Shown: positions 1 through 11,251 of the stretch, one piece after another
Numbering within the stretch: the first letter of the stretch is position 1
Layout: each line of letters opens with the position of its first letter
Source: Pseudorhodoferax sp. Leaf274
Lineage (GTDB): Bacteria > Pseudomonadota > Gammaproteobacteria > Burkholderiales > Burkholderiaceae_C
Assembly: GCF_001422445.1 (NCBI RefSeq)
Contig: NZ_LMNA01000001.1
Coordinates: 790,735 to 854,734 of the forward strand
Reading direction: 5' to 3'
DNA: 64,000 nt
Notes under the pieces: model-generated
What the model saw: only the letters and a program-made list of their open reading frames with translations
What the model was told of the DNA's origin: nothing
The model's database searches: none
Made by a program: the position numbers and the translations under genes

Positions 1-1632
1 TTTGCGTTGTGCCTGGCCGGGCTGGCCGCCAGCGTGCTGGCCGTGCTGCTGGCGCCGGCCGCGTGGCTGGCGTGGCTGCTGCTGGCGGTGTTCGCGGCGC
101 TGAGCGCCACCGGCGTGCACGACCTGCGCCAGACGCGCCACGCCATCCTGCGCAACTACCCGGTGATCGGCCACCTGCGCTTCCTGCTGGAGTTCATCCG
201 GCCGGAGATCCGCCAGTACTTCATCGAGAGCGACGCCGAGGCCGCGCCGTTCTCGCGCGCCCAGCGCTCGCTGGTCTACCAGCGTTCCAAGGGCGAGCCG
301 GACAATCGGCCCTTCGGCACCCACCTGGACGTGAGCCTGCTGGGCTACGAGTGGATCAACCACTCGATGCGGCCGACGCAGCTGGCCGGGCACGACTTCC
401 GCGTGGTGATCGGCGAGACCGGCGGCCCGGCCCACACCCATCCCTGCACGCAGCCCTACAGCGCCAGCGTGTTCAACATCTCGGCCATGAGCTTCGGCGC
501 GCTGTCGGCCAATGCCATCCTGGCGCTGAACCGCGGGGCCGGGCTGGGCCGCTTCGCGCACGACACCGGCGAAGGCTCCATCTCGCAGCACCACCGCGTG
601 CACGGCGGCGACCTGATCTGGGAGATCGGGTCGGGCTACTTCGGCTGCCGCAACGACGACGGCACGTTCAGCCCCGAGCGCTTCGCCGCCAATGCGACCG
701 ATCCGCAGGTCAAGATGGTCGAGATCAAGCTGAGCCAGGGCGCCAAGCCCGGCCATGGCGGCGTGCTGCCCGGCCCCAAGGTGACGGCCGAGATCGCCGC
801 GGCCCGCGGCGTGCCCGTGGGGCTGGACTGCATCTCGCCCTCGGCGCACAGCGCTTTCGGCACACCAGTGGAGATGATGCGTTTCGTGGCCGAGCTGCGG
901 CGCCTGTCGGGCGGCAAGCCGGTGGGTTTCAAGTTCTGCCTGGGCCATCCGTGGGAGTGGTTCGCCATCGTCAAGGCGATGCTGCAGACCGGCATCACGC
1001 CGGACTTCATCGTCGTCGACGGGGCCGAGGGCGGCACCGGCGCGGCGCCGGTGGAGTTCAGCGACCACGTCGGCGCGCCGCTGCAAGAGGGGCTGCTCAT
1101 GGTGCACAACACGCTGGTCGGCGTGAACCTGCGGCACCGCGTGAAGATCGGCTGCGCGGGCAAGGTGATCACCGCCTTCGACCTGGCGCGCATGATGGCG
1201 CTGGGGGCCGACTGGTGCAACGCCGGGCGCGGCTTCATGATGGCGCTGGGCTGCATCCAGGCCCAGGCCTGCCACACCGGCCACTGCCCCACGGGCGTCA
1301 CCACGCAGGACCCGCTGCGCCAGCAGGCCCTGGTGGTGCCGGCCAAGGCCGAGCGCGTGCACAACTTCCACCGCAGCACGCTGCATGCACTGCAGGAACT
1401 CGTGCAGGCCGCGGGCCTGGAGCATCCGCAGCAGATCACCGCGCACCACATCGTGCGGCGCATCTCCGACACCGAGGTGCGGCTGCTCTCCAACCTGATC
1501 ATGCGGGTGGCACCCGGCGCGCTGCTGGGGCCGGTGGACCAGCTGCACAACGTGTTCCGCTACTACTGGCCGATCGCCAGCGCCGAGAGCTTCCAGCCGC
1601 TCAAGGAAGGGCTGCACGCCGAGGCGGCTTGA
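1..1632 (+). CDS. FMN-binding glutamate synthase family protein (5' partial)
   Basis: The frame is open from the first base, and the TTG at 7 lies inside a hydrophobic stretch, so the true start is left of the window. The first 40 or so residues are an Ala/Leu-rich membrane segment. The rest matches the FMN domain of glutamate synthase: an LSQGAKPGHGG motif near residue 245, a VDGAEGGTG phosphate-binding segment near 340, and three cysteines spaced C-x5-C-x4-C near 418-429, followed by HCPTGV, the pattern of the 3Fe-4S site in GltS. No glutaminase domain or NADPH subunit is nearby. This is the membrane-anchored stand-alone GltS-like family, whose substrate is not settled, so I call the family and not glutamate synthesis. 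Confidence 0.9.
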   Translation, partial: FALCLAGLAASVLAVLLAPAAWLAWLLLAVFAALSATGVHDLRQTRHAILRNYPVIGHLRFLLEFIRPEIRQYFIESDAEAAPFSRAQRSLVYQRSKGEPDNRPFGTHLDVSLLGYEWINHSMRPTQLAGHDFRVVIGETGGPAHTHPCTQPYSASVFNISAMSFGALSANAILALNRGAGLGRFAHDTGEGSISQHHRVHGGDLIWEIGSGYFGCRNDDGTFSPERFAANATDPQVKMVEIKLSQGAKPGHGGVLPGPKVTAEIAAARGVPVGLDCISPSAHSAFGTPVEMMRFVAELRRLSGGKPVGFKFCLGHPWEWFAIVKAMLQTGITPDFIVVDGAEGGTGAAPVEFSDHVGAPLQEGLLMVHNTLVGVNLRHRVKIGCAGKVITAFDLARMMALGADWCNAGRGFMMALGCIQAQACHTGHCPTGVTTQDPLRQQALVVPAKAERVHNFHRSTLHALQELVQAAGLEHPQQITAHHIVRRISDTEVRLLSNLIMRVAPGALLGPVDQLHNVFRYYWPIASAESFQPLKEGLHAEAA

Positions 1633-1656
1633 CCGGCTCCCGGGCGTGACCGGCGC

Positions 1657-1830
1657 CTACGTGCCCGCCGCGTCGGGTGCGAGCGGCTTGCCGGGCTTGT
1701 CGCGGCCCAGTTCCTCCATCATCTTCTCGCCCTTGGTGTCCTTGCCATCGTTGGGCACGGCTTCCTCCTGGCGCAGCTCGGGTTCCTCGTGCGGGGTGGC
1801 TTGCGGCTTGGCGGGGCGTGGATCGGTCAT
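1657..1830 (-). CDS. Small charged hypothetical protein (57 aa)
   Basis: This 57-residue frame starts at an ATG preceded by GGAGAC about seven bases upstream on the minus strand. The product is very hydrophilic, rich in Glu, Lys, Asp and Pro, with no hydrophobic core, signal peptide or membrane segment. It runs convergent to the glutamate-synthase-like gene. I do not recognise the family. Its composition resembles small disordered stress-type proteins of Burkholderiales, but that is only an impression. Confidence 0.5.
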   Translation of the reverse strand: MTDPRPAKPQATPHEEPELRQEEAVPNDGKDTKGEKMMEELGRDKPGKPLAPDAAGT

Positions 1831-1989
1831 GCGGGTCTCCGGCAGATGGTCATGCCCACAGCATGGCCGTGCCGCGGGCCCATGGCGCCCGGCGGTGGGC
1901 GCGAGCCCCTGTAGTCGCCGGCCGACGCGGGCCCCGGCCTGGCATGGCTTTCGCGTGACAATCGTCGCCCCACCGACCGGAGAACCGCC

Positions 1990-2475
1990 TTGGACATGCC
2001 CGCCCACCAGCTCACGATGACCGTGCTCATGACGCCCGACACCGCCAACTTCTCGGGCAACGTGCACGGCGGCACCATCCTCAAGCTGCTGGACCAGGTG
2101 GCCTACGCCTGCGCGGCGCGCTACTCGGGGTGCTACGTGGTCACGCTGTCGGTGGACCAGGTGATGTTCCGCGAGCCCATCCTGGTGGGCGAGCTCGTCA
2201 CGTTCCTGGCCTCGGTCAACTACACCGGCACCTCGTCGATGGAGATCGGCATCAAGGTCATCGCCGAGAACATCCGCACCCAGGCTTCGCGGCACGTCAA
2301 CAGCTGCTTCTTCACGATGGTGGCGGTGGACGAAGACCGCAAGCCGGTGGCGGTGGCGCCGCTGCGGCCGTTCTCGCCGGACGAGCGCCGCCGCCATGCG
2401 CAGGCGCAGGAGCGCAAGCAGCTGCGGCACGACCTGGCCCGGCGTTCGGACGCGATCCGCGCACAGGAGGCCTGA
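1990..2475 (+). CDS. Acyl-CoA thioesterase, hotdog fold (YciA/BACH type)
   Basis: The protein of about 160 residues has the single-hotdog acyl-CoA thioesterase pattern. An early Asn and the segment NVHGGTILKLLDQ (residues 18-31) carry the active-site region; then come a central strand with a VDQVMF motif and a C-terminal Arg/Lys/Gln-rich helix. The family hydrolyses acyl-CoA to free acid and CoA in the cytoplasm. The start is either TTG 1990, six bases after GGAGA, or ATG 1996, which has a looser spacing. The gene stands alone between two minus-strand genes, so its physiological acyl-CoA cannot be told from context. Confidence 0.88.
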   Translation: MDMPAHQLTMTVLMTPDTANFSGNVHGGTILKLLDQVAYACAARYSGCYVVTLSVDQVMFREPILVGELVTFLASVNYTGTSSMEIGIKVIAENIRTQASRHVNSCFFTMVAVDEDRKPVAVAPLRPFSPDERRRHAQAQERKQLRHDLARRSDAIRAQEA

Positions 2476-2523
2476 CGTCCCGGCGCCCAGGCGGGGCGAG
2501 GGGGCCGGGCAGCAGGGTGACGC

Positions 2524-3102
2524 CTACGGGCAGCCCGGCGGCACGCCGATCCGGTGCTGGCGCGCCATCTCGCGCGCGCGTTCCAGCACGGCCGGCTGCG
2601 TGAACTTCGGGCCGAGGACCAGCGCCACGAATTCGTGGTCGACCTTGGCCGTCGCGCCTTCGGCGGCCTGGAACAGCGCCACCACCATGACCGGGCTCTT
2701 GCACGACACGCGGATCACGTCGCGGTAGTACACGCGCCACAGCCGGCCGAACACCAGCGGGTTCAGCTTGCGCGTGATGAACCATTCGTCGAACACGTAC
2801 TGCCAGTACTTGACCAGGTAGGCGAACTGCGCGGCATCCGGCATGTCCTGCAGCGTCCAGAACCGTGGCGGCAGGGACGTGCGCAACGCGTTGAAGCCCA
2901 CGCGCAGGTTGCGGAAGGTGTCGGCCCGCGAAGCCAGCAGCGTGAACGTCAACCCCACGAAGGCCACTGTGGCCGAACACGCCAGGATGATCGCCGTCAG
3001 CAGGGGCAGGCTCAGCCAGCCGAAAAGCAAGGGCACGGCCGCACCTGCCGGCATGGCGCTGGCTGCGATCTGGGCGATGGCGGGAACGGCGGCCGTCGAC
3101 AT
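2524..3102 (-). CDS. Hypothetical membrane-anchored protein (192 aa)
   Basis: The N-terminal 60 residues are strongly hydrophobic (Ala/Leu/Val-rich, one or two membrane spans). They are followed by a soluble segment with several aromatic residues and a mixed C-terminal domain. I do not recognise the family. The gene lies between the thioesterase and the LysR gene, with its own ATG at 3102 and a short AT-richer stretch upstream that could hold its promoter. Nothing in the sequence points to an enzymatic motif. Confidence 0.65.
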   Translation of the reverse strand: MSTAAVPAIAQIAASAMPAGAAVPLLFGWLSLPLLTAIILACSATVAFVGLTFTLLASRADTFRNLRVGFNALRTSLPPRFWTLQDMPDAAQFAYLVKYWQYVFDEWFITRKLNPLVFGRLWRVYYRDVIRVSCKSPVMVVALFQAAEGATAKVDHEFVALVLGPKFTQPAVLERAREMARQHRIGVPPGCP

Positions 3103-3218
3103 GGTGGTTGTGGGGGGGGTGGCCGGGCCATATTAGCTGGGTTTTTAGCCAGTGTCTCGCGGCTGCACATCCCGTTACCGTTGGCGCGGACGCGCGCCTG
3201 GCGGGGTGCGCGCCGGCC

Positions 3219-4151
3219 TCATGTGCGGCGTGCGCTCGCGCCGTTCCGGGCCTCGGCGGCGGGGGCATGGGCGGCGCCCGAGGGTCCCATGGCGTCCAGC
3301 AAGGCGGCCACCAGCACGTTGTCGGTCGCCGCGCGCCACACGCCGTAGGCCTCCGATTGCGCCGCCACGCCCTGCAGCGGCCGGAACACCACGCCCGGCA
3401 TTTCGCAACGCTGCATCGCCTGCGGCACCAGCCCCACGCCCAGGCCCTGCGCCACCATCGACACCACCGCCAGCCAGTGCCGCACCTCGTGCCGCACCTC
3501 GGGCAGGAAGCCGGCCTGCGCGCAGATGGCGAGGATGCGCTCGTGGTAATCCGGCGAGGCGGCGCGCGAGAACAGCACGAAGGTCTCGTCGCGCAGCGCC
3601 GCCGGCGCCAGCCGCCCCGCGCGCGCCAGCACATGGCCTGCCGGCACGCAGGCGACGAACGGCTCGGCCAGCAGCAGCCGCGATTGCAGCTCGGCCGGCA
3701 GCCGCGCCGTGTGCATGAAACCCAGGTCCAGCCGGTCGTGCAGCAGGTCGGTGATCTGCTCGGCCGAATTCAACTCCACCAGGCTGGTGCGCACGGCCGG
3801 ATGGCTGGCCTGGAACGCGCGCAGTGCCTGCGGCAGCCCGCGGTACAGCATGGCGCCGACGAAGCCGATGCGCAGACGCCCGGCCGAGCCGGCCGCCACC
3901 TCGCGCGCCTCCAGCGCGGCCTCCTCGGCCTGGCGCAGCAGCTTGCGCGCCGACGCGCGCAGCGCCTGCCCCGCCGGCGTCAGCCGCACCTGCTTGCTGT
4001 TGCGCTCGAACAGGCGCGCGCCCACGGCATCTTCCAACTGGCGGATCGCCACCGACAGCGGCGGCTGCGAGATCGCCAGCCGCTCGGCCGCGCGGCCGAA
4101 GTGCAGCTCGTCGGCCAGCACGGCGAAGTAGCGCAGGTGGCGCAGTTCCAT
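3219..4151 (-). CDS. LysR-family transcriptional regulator
   Basis: The 310-residue protein begins MELRHLRYF and has a winged helix-turn-helix over residues 1-60 (SQPPLSVAIRQLEDAVGARLF), followed by a periplasmic-binding-protein-like effector domain. It is divergently transcribed from the acyl-CoA dehydrogenase operon with a 93-bp shared intergenic region (4152-4244), the usual arrangement for a LysR regulator controlling its neighbour. I infer that it controls 4245-8640, probably in response to an acid or CoA-ester intermediate. The C-terminal 25 residues are Ala/Arg-rich and probably disordered. Confidence 0.93.
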   Translation of the reverse strand: MELRHLRYFAVLADELHFGRAAERLAISQPPLSVAIRQLEDAVGARLFERNSKQVRLTPAGQALRASARKLLRQAEEAALEAREVAAGSAGRLRIGFVGAMLYRGLPQALRAFQASHPAVRTSLVELNSAEQITDLLHDRLDLGFMHTARLPAELQSRLLLAEPFVACVPAGHVLARAGRLAPAALRDETFVLFSRAASPDYHERILAICAQAGFLPEVRHEVRHWLAVVSMVAQGLGVGLVPQAMQRCEMPGVVFRPLQGVAAQSEAYGVWRAATDNVLVAALLDAMGPSGAAHAPAAEARNGASARRT

Positions 4152-4244
4152 GAATACGCATCTCCTATGGGTCGAGTCGGCAACGATATTGGACACGCAT
4201 GGATCAGCGCCGCACCATCGCGCTTCCACGCAGGAGACAAGCGA

Positions 4245-5939
4245 ATGCCCGACACCGCCGCCCACCCCATCCCCGACCGCCACGGCCAGAACCTGTTCAC
4301 CACCGACACGGAGCTGCACCAACTGCTGCAGCTCTACCTGCCCGACGCACTGCGCCGCCACATGCTGCCGCACTTCGAGCGTCTGGGCGGCCTGGCCGGC
4401 GGCGAGCTGGACACGCTGGCCGGCACGGCCGACCACAACCCGCCCGTTCTGGAGCACCGCACGCGCACGGGGCTGGATATGCAGCGCATCGCCAAGCACC
4501 CGGCCTACGTGGAGATGGAGCGGCTGGCGCTGTCCGAGTTCGCCATGGGCGCCATCTCGCACCGCGACGAGAGCTTCGGCTGGCAAGGCAAGATGCCGCC
4601 GGCCGTCAAGTACGTGCTGTTCTACCTGTTCGTGCAGGCCGAGTTCGGCCTGTGCTGCCCGGTCTCGATGACGGACTCGCTCACGCGCACGCTCAAGAAG
4701 TTCGGCGACCCCGAACTGGTGGCGCGCTGCCTGCCGCGCCTGACCTCGCTGGACTTCGACGAACTGGCCCAGGGCGCCATGTTCATGACCGAGCAGGCGG
4801 CCGGCTCCGACATCGCCGCCACGCTCACGCGGGCCAGCGCCCAGGGCGATGGCAGCTGGCGCCTGACGGGCGACAAGTGGTTCTGCTCCAACCCCGACGC
4901 CGACTTCGCCATGGTGCTGGCCCGGCCCGATGGCGCACCGCCCGGCATCAAGGGCGTCTCGCTGTTCCTGTTGCCGCGCGTGCTGGAGGATGGCAGCCGG
5001 AACCGCTACCGCATCGTGCGCCTCAAGCACAAGCTGGGCACCCGCTCCATGGCCTCGGGCGAGATCACGCTCGACGGCGCGCAGGCCTGGCTCGTGGGCG
5101 AGCGCGGCCGCGGCTTCGTGCAGATGGCCGACATGGTCAACAACTCGCGCCTGTCCAACGGCGTGCGCTCGGCCGGCATGATGCGCCGCGCCTGCGCCGA
5201 GGCCGAGTTCATCGCCAGCCAGCGCATGGCCTTCGGCAAGCGGCTGGCCGACATGCCGCTGATGCAGCGCCAGCTCGACAAGCTGCGCCTGCCGGCCGAG
5301 CAGGCGCGCTCCATGGTGTTCCAGACCGCGCAGGCGCTGCAGCGTTCGGACGCGGGCGAGGAGGGCGCCTATGCGCTGCTGCGCATCCTCACGCCGATGA
5401 TCAAGTTCCGCGCCTGCCGCGATGCGCGCAAGGTGGCCGGCGACGCGATGGAGGTGCGCGGCGGCTGCGGCTACATCGAGGAGTGGTCCGACGCGCGGCT
5501 GGTGCGCGATGCGCACCTGGGCTCGATCTGGGAAGGCACCAGCAACATCGTGGCGCTCGACGTGGTCCGCGCCATCCAGCGCGAGAACGCGCTGCCCGTG
5601 CTGCAGGCGCACCTGCATGCGCTGCTGGATGCCGCGGCCCTGGCGCCGGCCTTCGGGCAGGCCCTGCGGGGCGCCCTCGCTCGCGCCGCCGCGCTGGCCC
5701 AGACGGCGGCGGCGCAGGGCGGCGAGGTGCTGGCGCGCCAGGCCGCCAGCGGCCTGTACCACTGCACCAGCGCCATCGCCATGGCCTGGGAGGCCAGCCG
5801 CACGGGCTCGGCCGCACGGCTGCGCTGGGCGCAGCTGGTGCTGCTGCACCGCGTGTTGCCGCGCGATCCGCTGGCCATCGCCGACATCCCGGCCGACTGG
5901 CAGGCCGGCGCCACGCGCCCCGCGGCGGTCGCGGCCTGA
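4245..5939 (+). CDS. Acyl-CoA dehydrogenase family protein (564 aa, AidB-like size)
   Basis: This flavoprotein dehydrogenase is longer than the usual 380-residue enzymes and resembles the AidB/long acyl-CoA dehydrogenase group. Visible family features are the FAD/substrate loop MTEQAAGSDIAAT near residue 183, GDKWFCSNPDADF near 210, a GGCGYIEEW segment near 406 and WEGTSN near 428. ATG 4245 follows AGGAGA with seven-base spacing. It heads an operon with a TctC binding protein, a thioesterase and a CoA transferase. That suggests uptake of a carboxylic acid, CoA activation and alpha,beta-oxidation. The actual substrate is unknown. Confidence 0.93.
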   Translation: MPDTAAHPIPDRHGQNLFTTDTELHQLLQLYLPDALRRHMLPHFERLGGLAGGELDTLAGTADHNPPVLEHRTRTGLDMQRIAKHPAYVEMERLALSEFAMGAISHRDESFGWQGKMPPAVKYVLFYLFVQAEFGLCCPVSMTDSLTRTLKKFGDPELVARCLPRLTSLDFDELAQGAMFMTEQAAGSDIAATLTRASAQGDGSWRLTGDKWFCSNPDADFAMVLARPDGAPPGIKGVSLFLLPRVLEDGSRNRYRIVRLKHKLGTRSMASGEITLDGAQAWLVGERGRGFVQMADMVNNSRLSNGVRSAGMMRRACAEAEFIASQRMAFGKRLADMPLMQRQLDKLRLPAEQARSMVFQTAQALQRSDAGEEGAYALLRILTPMIKFRACRDARKVAGDAMEVRGGCGYIEEWSDARLVRDAHLGSIWEGTSNIVALDVVRAIQRENALPVLQAHLHALLDAAALAPAFGQALRGALARAAALAQTAAAQGGEVLARQAASGLYHCTSAIAMAWEASRTGSAARLRWAQLVLLHRVLPRDPLAIADIPADWQAGATRPAAVAA

Positions 5940-5957
5940 GTTCGAACGCCTTGCCCA

Positions 5958-5976
5958 CCCGCCACCCGTTGGCGGG
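5958..5976 (+). terminator. Intergenic hairpin, possible attenuator
   Basis: Arms CCCGCCA and TGGCGGG form a perfect 7-bp stem with a 5-nt loop, followed by a pyrimidine-rich stretch (CCCTTTCCTTG), between the dehydrogenase stop and the TctC gene. There is no clean U-run, so it may instead be a 3'-end-stabilising or partial-termination element that sets the ratio between the two genes. Confidence 0.4.
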
Positions 5977-6007
5977 CAGCCCTTTCCTTGCCCTTCCGGA
6001 GACCACC

Positions 6008-6976
6008 ATGCGCATCCTCGCCACCCTGCTGTCCGCCGTGCTGCTGGCCCTCGCGCCCACGGCGCAGGCCGACACCTTCCCCGACAAACCCGTCATGCTG
6101 GTCGTGCCCTTCCCGCCCGGCGGGCCGACCGACGCCATGGCCCGCCTGCTTGCTGCCGAGATGAAGGACAAGCTCGGCCAGCCCGTGATCGTGGAGAACC
6201 GCGCCGGCGCGGGCGGCAACATCGGCGCCGAATACGTGGCGCGCGCCGCGGCCGACGGGCAGACGCTGCTGTTCGGCACCTCCGGCCCGCTGGCCATCAA
6301 CGTGAGCCTGTACCGCAAGAGCGGCTACGACCCGGTCAAGAGCTTCGCGCCCGTCGTCCAGATCGGCCACCTGCCCAACATCCTGGTCGTGCACCCCGGC
6401 GTGCCGGCGCAGAACGTGCGCGAGCTGATCGCCTACGCCAAGGCCAACCCGGGCAAGCTCAGCTACGCGTCCTCGGGCAACGGTGCGTCCTCGCACCTGG
6501 CCGGCGTGCTGTTCAACGAGAAGGCCGGCACCGACATCCAGCACATCCCGTACAAGGGCACGGGCCCGGCGCTCAACGACCTGCTGGGCGGCCAGGTCGC
6601 GATGAGCTTCACCGACGTGCTGACCGCGCTGCCCTACGTCAAGGCCGGCAAGCTGCGCGCGCTGGGCATCGCCACTGCACAGAGATCGCAGGCGCTGCCC
6701 GACCTGCCCAGCATCGCCGAGCAGGGCGTGCCCGGCTACGACGTGAGCGTGTTCTTCGGCATCGTGGCGCCTGCCGGCACGCCGGCCGACCGCATCGCCA
6801 GGCTGAACAAGGCCTTCGTGGAGGTGCTGGCCAGCCCCAAGGTGAAGGAGCTGTTCGCCGCGCAGGGGCTGGAGAGCGCGCCCGACCACTCGCCCGCGCA
6901 ACTGGCGAAGTTCATCGCCGCGCAGAAGGCCGCCTGGGCGGCGGTGGTCCGGCAGTCCGGTGCGCAACTCGATTGA
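6008..6976 (+). CDS. Tripartite tricarboxylate transporter substrate-binding protein (TctC/Bug family)
   Basis: The 322-residue protein has a 21-residue signal peptide ending at AQA and the family layout: PVMLVVPFPPGGPTDAMAR near residue 28, a GAGGNIGAEYVARA segment near 65, and PYKGTGPALNDLLGGQ near 180. These proteins bind small carboxylates in the periplasm. No TctA or TctB membrane subunit lies in the window, as is common for the expanded Bug family of Burkholderiales, so it may share a transporter or act as a sensor. ATG 6008 follows GGAGAC. Confidence 0.93.
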   Translation: MRILATLLSAVLLALAPTAQADTFPDKPVMLVVPFPPGGPTDAMARLLAAEMKDKLGQPVIVENRAGAGGNIGAEYVARAAADGQTLLFGTSGPLAINVSLYRKSGYDPVKSFAPVVQIGHLPNILVVHPGVPAQNVRELIAYAKANPGKLSYASSGNGASSHLAGVLFNEKAGTDIQHIPYKGTGPALNDLLGGQVAMSFTDVLTALPYVKAGKLRALGIATAQRSQALPDLPSIAEQGVPGYDVSVFFGIVAPAGTPADRIARLNKAFVEVLASPKVKELFAAQGLESAPDHSPAQLAKFIAAQKAAWAAVVRQSGAQLD

Positions 6977-7028
6977 CGGGGGCCGTCCGGTAACCTCCGG
7001 CTTCCTTCCGCTCCGCCCCGACGCACCC

Positions 7029-7445
7029 ATGCCCTCCTTCGAGAACGAAGCCCCCGACACCCTGTTCAGCCTGCGCATGCCCATGGTCCAGGCCTTCGGC
7101 CTGCGTGGCCTGCACATCGAAGGCGACGAAGCGCGCGTGCTGATGCCCGCCAACCCGCAGCACACCAACAGCCGCGGCGACGTGCACGGCGGCGCCTATG
7201 CGGTGCTGATGGACTGCGTGCTGTCCTGCGCCGCGCGCGCCCACGATCCCGCACGCTACGGCGTCATCACGGTCGACATGGCGCTGCACTACGTGGCCGG
7301 CACGCGTGGCAACGTCACCGCCACGGCCCGCTGCGAGCGGCGTGGCAAGTCGCTGTGCTTCGTGCGCGGCGAGGCGCACGACGCCGACGGCAACCTGCTC
7401 ACGCTCGCGACCGGCACCTTCAAGCTGGTCGAGCGCATGACATGA
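7029..7445 (+). CDS. PaaI-type hotdog thioesterase
   Basis: The 138-residue protein contains the PaaI/hotdog core: HTNSRGDVHGGAYAVLMD near residues 40-58, where the His-Gly-Gly turn and the Asp belong to the active site, and TVDMALHYVAGTRG near 78. It probably hydrolyses an acyl- or aryl-CoA ester in the cytoplasm. It sits between the TctC gene and the CoA transferase, in the same direction, consistent with releasing CoA from a dead-end or product thioester of the same pathway. Confidence 0.9.
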   Translation: MPSFENEAPDTLFSLRMPMVQAFGLRGLHIEGDEARVLMPANPQHTNSRGDVHGGAYAVLMDCVLSCAARAHDPARYGVITVDMALHYVAGTRGNVTATARCERRGKSLCFVRGEAHDADGNLLTLATGTFKLVERMT

Positions 7446-7509
7446 CCCACCTCCTGCTCCGCGGCCCTGCGCGCCGCATTGCGGCGAGTTCTACCGATTG
7501 GAGATTCCC

Positions 7510-8640
7510 ATGACGATCGCTCCCGGCGCACTGGCCGGCATCCGCGTGCTCGACCTCTCGCGCATCCTCGGCGGCCCCTACTGCGGCCAGATCCTCGGCG
7601 ACCACGGCGCCGACGTGCTCAAGGTCGAGCCGCCTGGCGGTGACGACACGCGCACCTGGGGGCCGCCCTTCAAGGATGGCGTGGCCTCCTACTACCACGG
7701 CCTGAACCGCAACAAGCGCGTGCAACACCTGGATCTCTCCGATCCGGCCGAGCGCGACAAGCTGCTGGCCCTGGTGGGCGAGGCCGACGTGCTGGTGGAG
7801 AACTTCAAGACCGGCACCATGGAGCGCTGGGGCATCGGCTACGAACAACTGTCGCAGCGCTTCCCGCGCCTGATCTGGTGCCGCGTCTCGGGCTTCGGCG
7901 CCGACGGCCCGCTGGGCGCGCTGCCCGGCTACGACGCCGCCGTGCAGGCCATGACCGGCCTCATGAGCGTGAACGGCGAGGCCGGTGGCGAGCCGCTGCG
8001 CGTGGGCCTGCCCGTGGTCGACATGGTCACGGGCCTGAACGCCGTGATCGGCGTGCTGCTGGCGCTGCAGGAGCGCCACAGGAGCGGCCAGGGCCAGTTC
8101 GTCGAGGCCGCGCTGTACGACGCCGGCATCTCGCTGCTGCACCCGCACGCGGCCAATTGGTTCATGGACGGCCGCGTGCCGGGCCGCACGGGCAACGCCC
8201 ACCCCAACATCTACCCCTACGACACCGTGCGCACCGCCACCGACCCGGTGTTCCTGGCCGTGGGCAACGACCGCCAGTTCGCGGCGCTGTGCCGCGTGAT
8301 CGGCGTGCCCGAGCTGGCGCAGCACGCCGACTACCGCGAGGCCGGCGGCCGCTCGGTGCACCGCGCAGCGCTCAAGCCGCTGCTGGAGGCGGCGCTGGAG
8401 AAGTTCGACGGCCGCCAGCTCGTCGACGACCTCATGGCCGCCGGCGTGCCGGCCGCGCCCGTGCTGCCGGTGGACGCGGCGCTGACGCACCCGCACACGG
8501 CGCACCGCGGCATGGTGGTGGCGCTGGAAGGCGGCTACCGCGGTGTCGGCGCGCCGGTGAAGCTGAGCCGCACGCCGGCCAGCTACCGGCATGCGCCGCT
8601 GACGGCGGGAGAGCGGTTCCTCGACGAGCGGGAAGGCTGA
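7510..8640 (+). CDS. CaiB/BaiF-type (family III) CoA transferase
   Basis: The 376-residue protein begins with the family motif for CoA binding (GIRVLDLSRILGGPYCGQIL, residues 8-27). GADVLKVEPPGGDDTRTWGPP follows, and VENFKTG near residue 97. The catalytic Asp of the family is expected near 166 in the segment ERHRSGQGQFVEAALYDA. These enzymes move CoA between carboxylic acids. ATG 7510 follows GGAGA; a TTG four codons earlier is a less likely start. As the last gene of the operon it would activate the acid that the dehydrogenase oxidises. Confidence 0.95.
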   Translation: MTIAPGALAGIRVLDLSRILGGPYCGQILGDHGADVLKVEPPGGDDTRTWGPPFKDGVASYYHGLNRNKRVQHLDLSDPAERDKLLALVGEADVLVENFKTGTMERWGIGYEQLSQRFPRLIWCRVSGFGADGPLGALPGYDAAVQAMTGLMSVNGEAGGEPLRVGLPVVDMVTGLNAVIGVLLALQERHRSGQGQFVEAALYDAGISLLHPHAANWFMDGRVPGRTGNAHPNIYPYDTVRTATDPVFLAVGNDRQFAALCRVIGVPELAQHADYREAGGRSVHRAALKPLLEAALEKFDGRQLVDDLMAAGVPAAPVLPVDAALTHPHTAHRGMVVALEGGYRGVGAPVKLSRTPASYRHAPLTAGERFLDEREG

Positions 8641-8654
8641 AGAGGCCACCCGCT

Positions 8655-8682
8655 CCGCAGCGGCGCCATGGGCGCGCTGCGG
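8655..8682. terminator. Bidirectional hairpin between convergent genes
   Basis: The arms CCGCAGCG and CGCTGCGG pair perfectly (8 bp) around an inner GCGCC/GGCGC pairing. The element lies in the 52-bp gap between the convergent CoA transferase and catalase genes, so it can serve both. There is no U-run on either side. Confidence 0.45.
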
Positions 8683-8692
8683 TCCATCCGCA

Positions 8693-10930
<2,238 letters not shown>

Positions 10931-11251
10931 GGAATCTTTCAGTGAGGAAGGGTGGCCCGCCGTGTCCGTGGCGGGGCGGCCCCGTGCGGGGCGTTGCATC
11001 AGCGCGCGGTTGACGCGATGGCCACGTGCAAGGTGGCGGCGGCGAAGATGTCGGACAGGCCATGGTCCGCCCGCGCAGGACGCGCCGGCGTAAGACATCG
11101 CGCAGACAAAGGCAGATGCCTGTCCCACGCCGGCCGCATGCGCGGCGCCGTCTGCAGGCATCCCGGCCGCACCCGCCGGGCGGCGAAACCTGGTGGTGCG
11201 GTGGGCGACCGGGGTGGGCGCCGCGCCCCCGGCCTCACCGCCCCGGCGGCG
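10931..11251. other. Intergenic region upstream of the catalase
   Basis: This stretch of about 320 bases has no credible gene and must carry the catalase promoter. It includes an inverted repeat GATGCCTG (11115-11122) and CAGGCATC (11155-11162). I see no clear -35/-10 pair and no obvious OxyR site by eye. Confidence 0.4.

Noticed and set aside
3108-4244. Upstream extension of the acyl-CoA dehydrogenase by 379 codons
   Set aside because: The extension is antisense to the LysR gene and His/Arg-rich. ATG 4245 has a proper AGGAGA site and the family N terminus.
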